Below, one piece after another: positions 56,200 to 64,000 of a DNA stretch of 64,000 nucleotides. The DNA is from Ilyonectria destructans (taxonomy: Eukaryota; Ascomycota; Sordariomycetes; Hypocreales; Nectriaceae). The position numbers and the translations under genes were made by a program. Location of the stretch: positions 62,001-126,000 of the forward strand of contig JAHEWK010000001.1 in the NCBI GenBank assembly GCA_020740775.1. Direction: 5' to 3'. The stretch's first letter is position 1; the number at the start of each line of letters is the position of its first letter. The notes beneath the pieces were generated by a model that worked only from the letters and a program-made list of their open reading frames with translations, was not told the origin of the DNA and made no database searches.

Positions 56200-57776
56200 A
56201 TGTTGCCTTTGTTGGCACTGGTCTTTAGCCAGAGTGAACAAGGAGCGAGCATCACGCCTAAAATCACCCAAATATGCTCGGCCAGTAGCTTCAAGTTCCC
56301 CGACATCGATGGAACAGCCCCCATTAGCATTACCGCCGTGCCCACGTACAACTACAGCGCTTCCTCTTTCCCCCCCGGGAGCATCAACCTGACCGTCTAC
56401 ACGATCAGCTTTTGCAACGTGTCAGTCACGTATACTCATCTGGGCACGAACGACGCCGTAAATGTGCAGGTCTGACTCCCATCATCGCTCTCCTGGAATG
56501 GCAGACTCCAGGCCGTCGGAGGCGGCGGCTACAGCGCCAGCTTCGGTTCTCTATACATGACTCAGGCAGTGGGCAACGGCTATATCGCGCTCGATACCGA
56601 CGCCGGCCATCTTCAAGGCCTCAACCATGCGCAAAGTCCGAAAGAATGGGTCTTAGAAAGTCCGGGAAAAGTCAACACGCATCTGGTAGACAATTGGGGC
56701 TCTACTTCTCTGCATGAGATGGCGGTCATCGGCAAGGCCGTTTCCGAGAGCTATTACGGAACGAAGCCCAAGTACTCATATTTCACTGGTTGCTCTGGAG
56801 GCGGTCGTCAGGCCATGATGATTGCTCAAATGTATACTGACGATTTCGATAGTATCATAGCCGCAGCCCCAGCTATTAACATTGAGAACTTCATTCCAGC
56901 AGGTTACTGGGCGAGCCAGATCATGCTTGACTTGGGAGCGATCCCTGCCCCCTGCGAGCTTGAAGCCTTTACGCAGGCCGCCGTTGACGCCTGCAACGCT
57001 ATGGACGGCGCCGAAGATGGCATTATATCGTTACCCGCCCTTTGTAAATTTGATCCCCACAGTATCATCAGCTAGAACTTTTCCTGTAATAGAACCATAT
57101 AGCAATACACTGAGGCTGCCGCTATAATTATGCAGGCGGTGTAGATAGGCGCCTGTAGCGACGACAGCAAAGTCGGCTGGTTCAGACTAAATAAAGACGC
57201 CTTACTTTTTAATATCTATATTACTACCTAATGTATATTAAACGGCACTTATATAGCAGCGCTATTCAGCCTTCTTTCTGAATGGATATAGTACTTCTTA
57301 GCTAAAGATCCATATTGAAATATATCTACTATAACTAAGGAGCAGTTTCTAGCCTACCTATAGCAATCTGATTAAAATTATAGCTTCTTATTAGCTGCTA
57401 ATAATCTAGATCTTTCTATATTTTAAGCAGCTAGAGGTAAAATAATTATATAGTATAGACTTATTAATAAGGCTATTCCGCCTAATAGTATAATTATATA
57501 TATAGAGCTAATTCTAAAGGTTAATTTCTATTTCGATAAATTTATCTAATTCTATAAAGTACCTAATATACTCTACTGCTTTAATGGAGTTAGAGCAGCC
57601 CTAAAAGATACCTTTAGGCAGCTAGTTTTATAGGTTGAGAACAGCATAGTGCCCGCTACCTTAGCTGCTACAGATTCCGCCGGAAGGCAGCAGGAGCTTT
57701 ATACTTTCCCGCTCCAGCAGGTTTATCTCAGCGGTAACCTAAGCGATTCTGCTTCTTTTAGTTGCGGCCTGAGGTC
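56200..57776 (+). pseudogene. Tannase/feruloyl-esterase-family relic with RIP-like decay
   Basis: From MLPLLALVFSQSEQGAS at 56200 the frame carries a signal-like start, FKFPDIDGT and YTHLGTNDAVNVQV, then a TGA where TGG (Trp) is expected (about 56473). It resumes as LPSSLSWNGRLQAVGGGGYS, contains the nucleophile motif GCSGGGRQA and IIAAAPAINIENF, and stops at 57075. Further family sequence is still legible with many stops and AT-biased changes (WI-stop-YFLAKDPY, NISTITKEQF, RQQELYTFPLQQVY, SASFSC) to about 57776. The first third is nearly intact while the last third is heavily mutated. Intact relatives are secreted esterases that hydrolyse gallate or ferulate esters. Confidence 0.85.
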
Positions 57777-58960
57777 GGAAGAAGGAACTCCTCCAAGTGA
57801 GCAGCCGTTTTACCGAGGCCACCAGAGCGCAGTAGCACAGCACTCACGAAGTTGACCGCTGAATCAACCTCCGTTATTGTCTTGAAGTTTTTCCTCACTC
57901 CTTATCTCTTATTATTTCGTTCCGCTCAACAGCGACCCAATGCTATTATATAGAAAGCCTATATGCCGTTAAGAGACCAGAATGACAAAGGCAAAGTAAT
58001 TATTCGTTGAGTCAATAGAAACGTCTTTAGCTATGGAGCTGAAACTGAATACAGTATTGTATAGCATCGTCTAAGTCTAAGGAACAGTGGCGCGGGTGAT
58101 TATGGCAGCTGCCTAGTATTGGACCTTGGCTAGACTGTTTCCTGCGGGTGTTTCGGCTGCGATGCGAAATAACCGGTCCAGCTAGTCCAGATATTTGCCA
58201 AGGAATCATGGCTGCGAGACTTGCCCAGAAGTGCCCCGCCACTCTACTGCAGCCGGATGCTGATAAGTTTCGCAAGGCATATACTATTTGAGAGCTATGT
58301 GGCGGATTGCTCGTGTTAATGAGCCTATGATTGGTGTGGCTCTCGTATCCTCGTATACTCGTATTCCTATATACTCGTATTCCTGTATACTTATACTACT
58401 GTATTCCTCAATAAACCCATGTGTGTTGGTTTTGTACCTCGAGGCTCCAGAGGCGGTAGACGTCTATCAATGGTTTGTGGTCAGCTATCGGCATATGAAG
58501 CAGGGAAGACCATGAATGATTTGCATGCAGGCTGTGATTAATCAAGGTTTTTTCAAGATGCAGAGCCAACGCCAATCGAATTAGCCAGCCGATCCCGAGA
58601 GTAAGGGACTGATCCCCGCCTGGGAGCCTTCAACAGTTCCCCTTATCAAGAGCCAAAATTGATGAATATTAGCCGGTTGTATCCGGGACTCTCTAGGAAT
58701 ACATTTGATCCAAGTACAGCTCTGACACCCGCTAATTGACTGAATAACAGAGGGTGAGAGATAACTGCATTAGCCCAGGTTAGTTGATTAACACCCGGGG
58801 GCTTGACTAAGCAGACTTCGCTAGGTAGGCTGCCTGTCGCAGTCAGGCATAATCTCAACGAGCCTCAGGAAACAGCGGCACACCAACTAAGCGAGTGCAC
58901 CAAAAATTACCCAATCTCTCCTCTTTACATCTAATCAACTATTTCTCAACCACCAAACAT
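57777..58960. other. Intergenic region before the AT-rich block
   Basis: No supported gene. It contains a short tandem of CTCGTATTCCTATA-type units near 58345-58400. Base composition falls sharply at about 59160. Confidence 0.45.
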
Positions 58961-60009
58961 ATCACGATTAAATAATGAGGCTAATATGCTTCTTGCTCTT
59001 CAGGCCCTTCAAAATGACCCGCCGCAAGGATACCAGGTGGATTATTATACCCTTTGTCGCCAACAGAGGGGCATCCAGCCTCAACGCAATACCATCCCCA
59101 ACTTACAGACTATCCGATCTAGAGGAGCAGATTATTATCCCGTTTATTCTCGACTTGGATATATAAGAGTTTCTTCTGTAACTATATAGTATTAAAGAAA
59201 TAGCTAACTGACTGCTTGCTAACTGTAATATATTATTTATTAGGAAATATTAAGCTTTTAATTTTATTTAATAATAATTAGATTTTAAAATATTTTTATA
59301 AATATAATTATTAGAAGATTAAATATAAAAATTCAATTATTATTTATACTGTTAATATTCTTTAAATATATAAATAGATATTTAATTTTATAACTTTTTT
59401 ATTATAATAGCTTTAAAGCTAAAAAGAGAGTTATTAAAATCAGTAAAAAGTATCCTCTTATAATATAAAAAACAGTGTTATTAACAATATTTATACTATT
59501 TTAGTCGGATTAATATTAGCCTGATAATTAGAAATTAAAAATTAATTTAAAATTAATTTACTTTAAAATTAACTTAATTTTAAAGCTGGATATCTTAGTA
59601 TCTAGGATATAATAGGGGACGATTTTAATACTATCTGAAAGCTGATTTTTCAGGCTATCTAATAGTATATATATTATCTAGCTATAATTACTAGATATTA
59701 AGAAATTATCTATAAAAAGCCTGAACTTTTTAAGCTATTTAAGATTTAATATTCTAAGTATAATATACTAATATATACTATTAATATACTATTTTATACT
59801 ATCTTATACTATTAACTTTTTACCTATATATATCTTTTAGTTTTATATTCTTTAGTAGAATATTTCTTTTATTATAATATTATTTTATTTTACTGCTTAA
59901 TAACCTTAAATATAGATAATAGAGATTTTAAGGTATTAAGTTAAGTTATAAAATTTATAGATTTAGATATTAAGATTAATATATATAATAAGTATATAAT
60001 ATATCTAAT

Positions 60010-60505
60010 ATTACAGCTTAATTCACCAAATAGTAAGAGAGGCTTAAAAGAGCAGCTAGTATGCCCAGTAATTACAATTAATATAATTATTAACTAATCT
60101 TTTGCCCTCTGGTATAGCAGTCTAGTATAATTATTATATAATAATCATATAATACTGATAGTCTTAGGTTTAATTTTCAGGTTGGTGCCTGTAGAAGCCT
60201 ATTTCGGACTGCTAATAAGCTTACCTAATATATATCTTATTATATATAACGTACTGCAGCAAGGGGGGTATATATAGGGTATACCTTAGGGGTTAGCTAG
60301 CTACTATACCGAATAAAGAAACTTCCAGCCCAGATTCCTAAGGCTTGGGGATAAGCCTTATAGAAGGGGAGTATTATATTACAGCTTAGTTTACCGAACA
60401 GCAAGAGAGGCTTAAAAGAGCAGCTAGTATGCTTAGTAATTGCAATTAATATAATTATTAACTAATCTTTTGCCCTCTGGTATAGCAGTTTAGTATAACT
60501 GTTAC
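60010..60505. repeat. Long direct repeats, about 125 bp, period 368
   Basis: 60010-60135 and 60378-60503 both begin ATTACAGCTTA and share GTAAGAGAGGCTTAAAAGAG-type sequence, CAGCTAGTATGC and CTTTTGCCCTCTGGTATAGC. They differ mostly by transitions. Possibly parts of old LTRs. Confidence 0.75.
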
Positions 60506-60833
60506 ACTTTAGAAGAAGTATTTCTTATCTATTAGTAAAGGGATATTTTTATTATAGAAAAAAAGTATCTAATATTAAGAGCTATCTATACTAATAATAG
60601 AACTACTAGCTGGGGTACTAATTGTTAGAGGTTATAAGGCAGTGAAATAAAGTAATATAATAATAAAAGAAATATTCTAATAAAGGATATAATAGTAAAG
60701 GGTATAGTAAGATAAGAGGTAATAGTATAAGATAGTGTAATAATAGTGTATTATATAGTGTATAATATGTTGATAGTGTTATATAATAAGTCTGGAATTA
60801 CCTAGGGAGTCTCAGCCTTTTTATAGATAATTT

Positions 60834-60967
60834 GCTTAAAATCCAGCTATTGTATCAAAACAATATATATACTATTAGAAAGCCCTAAATTCCAGCTTTT
60901 GCTTAAAATCCAGCTATTGTATTAAGACAACATATATACCATTAGAAAGCCCTAAATTCCAGCTTTC
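60834..60967. repeat. 67-bp tandem repeat, two copies
   Basis: 60834-60900 and 60901-60967 both begin GCTTAAAATCCAGCTATTGT and end CCCTAAATTCCAGCTTT, with a few C/T and A/G differences. Confidence 0.85.
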
Positions 60968-61499
60968 TTATGGTATTGTATTTGTCCTTATAGGTACTTT
61001 CCTTATTGAGTAATATTGATTCCAAATAGCGTATACTTTAAAATCAATTAATTTCAAAGTGCGGATAGATTAATAAGCCGATTCGGGCTGATTAGTCATA
61101 CAGTGCTAATTATAGTATTAATACTGTATTTTAGTATCTTCTTATAAGAATTTTTATAGAATATTTAAGCTATATTTTAGAGCTTAAAGCTTAAAGCTTA
61201 AACTGTAAAGTAGTTATAAAGTTATATATTTACAGTCTTTAACACTAATAAGAACTAATTACTTTAAAAATTAGGTTATATATATATATTAGAGTTATTA
61301 CAGATAGAAATACTAATACTATTTTATAATAACTTTATTACTGGATATTAAGAAGTAATAAAAACTCTAAAGTAAATTATAAAGAACTATTTTTATCTTT
61401 AGATACTATAGAATATTAAGCGGTATATATATACTTATAACTTATATTAGAAGTTAAAAGTAAGATACTATCTTTTCTATAGTAAGTTAGTACCTCTAC

Positions 61500-62590
61500 T
61501 AGTATCTAATATATTATAGTAAGAAATTATAATAGATATAATTATAGACCTCCTGCTATATAAGAAAGAGAATAAGATTTATAATATAATTCTAGTAATA
61601 ATTAATAGGTTAATAAAGATAAGTATCTACCTTCTAATAACTAAAAAGCTAATAAGTAACAGCCTTATATCTCTATATCTAGAGTATATATACCTATATT
61701 TTAGTCTTCTATTAGATATTATATTAAATAGAGGAATAATCTTTACTAGTAGGTTCTAATAAACTTTTTACTATCTACTAATATATAAGTAGCTACTTAA
61801 TATTGCCTACTATCTATAAATAGACAGTTAAATAGAATACTAAAATTAGCTTATTAAATATTACCTCTAAATATTTTACACTAAAAATTAATATAACTAA
61901 GCTTATAAGCTAAAGTAGGTACAATTTATATATAATATAGTAATACACTTAGAGCTTTAAGTCTTATTAGTAGAGATACTACTAAAATACTGCCTCTATA
62001 CTCCTGGAAATATACTGAATAAAATAGACTAACTGTATCTTAAAGGTAAGAAATAGATAAAGTAGCTACAGAAGATAAAAGTAAAACTATAGTAGCTACT
62101 TACCTATAGCAATAAATAATATATAAAATAGTATAACTATAAGTATATTACAGTAGATTTTAAGATTAGTAACTAGATATTAATCTTAATGAAAAATATT
62201 AGGTTATAGTATTCTAGCTATAAATTAGCCGAAAAGTATATAGAGCTCTACCAGATTGAATATATTATTAGATATTATAAACTTACAGTAAGAGTCTATT
62301 TCTCTTTATTAGTAAAATTTTATAATATCTTTAATATATTCAGCCTCAAGCTGTATATAAGCTGCTTCAATATATCTAAAGAGTCTATAGAATATCTATT
62401 TATTACTAATAAAATATTTAAAGTTAAGAGAATTATAGACTATAATAGCTCTAAAAGGCAATAGTAATATCTAGTTAAATAGATTAAATATAAGAATAAA
62501 AATAACAGCTGGATACTAGCTAAAGACTTTATAGATAATAGCTTATAGAAGGTATATAAATTACAATTAAAAAAGCAGTAAGTATACTAA
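61500..62590 (+). pseudogene. Ty3/gypsy integrase and chromodomain relic
   Basis: The plus strand reads IILVIINRLIKISIYL (from the integrase VVDRLTKMAHF region), then NRGIIFTSRFQ (from SDRGPQFTSRFW) and LLNIAYYLQIDRQLNR (from STAYHPQTDGQTER). Further on come LAEKYIELYQIEYIIRYYKL (the GPF domain), YNIFNIFSLKLY (from HPVFHVSLLK) and RIIDYNSSKRQ-stop-YLVK (chromodomain). Every conserved motif has been altered toward A and T, with both integrase aspartates changed to Asn. A clear RIP-type corpse of a chromovirus-class retrotransposon. Confidence 0.8.
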
Positions 62591-64000
62591 AAAATTAATT
62601 CTCCTCTTACTAAAGAGGGGTAGAGTATCTTACTAAATAGATATTAGTAGGTATCTTTATTCCTAAAGAGTATATATTAATTAGTTAGAATTCAGTAAAA
62701 ATAAATAAAGAATAAAAACTAAAAGTTAACTGAAGTAGCAGATTATAAGCTGCTATCCTCCTGCAGATATAAATACTCTTTACTCCTCTATCTCCCTACT
62801 ATTATTCTTATTATTATCCTTATTCTTATTACTACTTAGAATAATAAGATTCAGATAAAGTTTTAATATAATTATATTAGAGTCGGAAGATATACTAGCC
62901 TTTATAAATAAGTTAGTTATAAGTATAAAAGCAGTAAGATAGAGATTTATCTAGTAGCAGATAGAAGTAATAAGCTTAGTAGCAGTATAACTAAAAAGAG
63001 CTAGAGAGTTAGTAATATTAACTATAATATAACAGTTATAAGCCTTAAGGGCCTAATAATACTGTTATATAGTAGCAGTAACCTTAGTAGCAGTATACTT
63101 AGCAGTAATACTACTTTTAGTCTTTATAGCCTATAAGGCTTAATGCCTATTAGAGAGCAGCTTAAAAATAGCCTTTTAGTAGGGGGTTAGCTAGTAATAT
63201 AAAATAGAAAGAAAGAATAATATATATATCCTCAGTAGCAGCAGTAGCAATATAATTAGCAGCAGTAATATAACAGGCAAGAGTAATATATACTTTAGGT
63301 ACTATTTTATATATCTTATTATATATAGTATAATAGGTATACTTCTTAAATATAGCTACTATAAAGATTAGATAGCAGCAGGATAAAGAAGAATTACTAG
63401 TAAAAAACTTATAAGAGCTTAAATTATAGATAATAGCTATAGAGGCTTAGGCGTCTATCTTAGAAGAAGCAGTATAGAGGTTAGTAAGATACTAGTAATA
63501 TAGTATTAAAAAAGAGTTAGTACTACAGTAAGTTAGCAGCTAGATTATATAATAGAAAGTGTTATTATCTATACAGTATTATTAGCAGCAGCTATCTTAA
63601 TAGCAGCAGTAGAAGTGGATATAGCTAGATACTGGTTAATTATTAGTATAATACCTATAGCAGCAGGGAATAAACTTAATATAGCAGCAGCAGAATTAGA
63701 TAACTGAAAATAAAAAATTGCTACTAATATATTAGCAGCAATTTAAGAGTGAGGCAGCAGTAAGTTACCAGCTGAGAAAGAATATATATATAATAATTTA
63801 AATAAGATTAAAGAAAGAAAAAAGAAAGATAACTATAATAGAGGTATAAGGTTTATATCCTTAGGCTTACAGCTGCTATAAATACTGCTAGTAATAGCTT
63901 TATATATAATATAATAGTATTGCCTATTATAGTTATAATAATATATTTAAAGATATTAAGGTTACCCAATTAGAACTATATAATAAGGGATAATAGAGAG

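Larger units (their letters stand above)
58961..64000. repeat. AT-rich block of decayed retroelements
   Basis: About 5 kb with very high AT, mostly TA-rich, nearly without ATG-started open frames, unlike the rest of the window. Gypsy-type retrotransposon remains (61.5-62.6 kb), a diverged pair of long direct repeats (60.0-60.5 kb) and a 67-bp tandem repeat are embedded. The composition, and the TAG/TAA codons where family sequences have Gln or Trp, are typical of RIP. The block runs to the window edge. Confidence 0.85.

Noticed and set aside
60834..60967. Possible CRISPR-like tandem repeat
   Set aside because: Only two adjacent 67-bp copies without spacers, in AT-rich fungal sequence.

Overview
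The window is chromosomal DNA from a filamentous ascomycete (Pezizomycotina, probably a sordariomycete). The support is: genes split by short GT..AG introns of 50-130 nt, four Zn2Cys6 regulators, fungal families (FarA/CTF1-type regulator, NACHT-type NLR relic, pogo/Fot1-type transposases, GT32, tannase), and AT-rich tracts whose decayed ORFs carry C-to-T and G-to-A type stops, as expected from repeat-induced point mutation (RIP). It is an accessory, transposon-shaped region, not housekeeping sequence. I cannot name the species.

Layout. 1-0.44 kb: pogo-type transposase relic. 1.5-7.1 kb: Zn2Cys6 regulator, an intact SDR oxidoreductase, and a frameshifted metallo-beta-lactamase-fold hydrolase. 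7.6-10.5 kb: a pogo-like transposon with 97-bp inverted repeats. 11.1-11.9 kb: broken spermidine synthase copy. 12.1-30.9 kb: compact metabolic cluster: MFS permease, divergent amidohydrolase-like protein, thiamine-PP 2-oxoacid decarboxylase, hotdog thioesterase, acyl-CoA ligase ending in a peroxisomal ARL tripeptide, Zn2Cys6 regulator, aromatic-type aminotransferase and a FarA/AmdR-like regulator. 31.5-32.6 kb: fused relics of an MDR reductase and an OPT transporter. 33.4-37.5 kb: a complete, divergent, 11-exon cytosolic-type leucyl-tRNA synthetase (LeuRS). 40-43.5 kb: retinol-dehydrogenase-like SDR and another Zn2Cys6 regulator. 44.2-44.8 kb: NACHT relic. 45.6-48.4 kb: second pogo/Fot1-like transposon, next to a secreted-protein gene (48.7 kb). 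50.2-51 kb: Copia integrase relic. 54.0-57.8 kb: broken GT32 mannosyltransferase and tannase. From 59 kb to the end: heavily AT-rich sequence with RIP-decayed gypsy remains.

How the genes may work together. The aminotransferase would interconvert an amino acid and its 2-oxo acid, the decarboxylase would turn the oxo acid into an aldehyde, the ligase/thioesterase pair would make or release a CoA ester (the ligase probably in peroxisomes), the MFS protein would move an organic anion, and two co-located regulators could control the set. The most interesting feature is the divergent LeuRS beside this cluster. If it is a second copy, it could be a self-resistance or target-substitution enzyme for a leucine-like product or dietary inhibitor. 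That is inference; the intact gene is read directly. Exon coordinates were assembled by hand from splice signals and reading phase, and where they close exactly in frame I say so.
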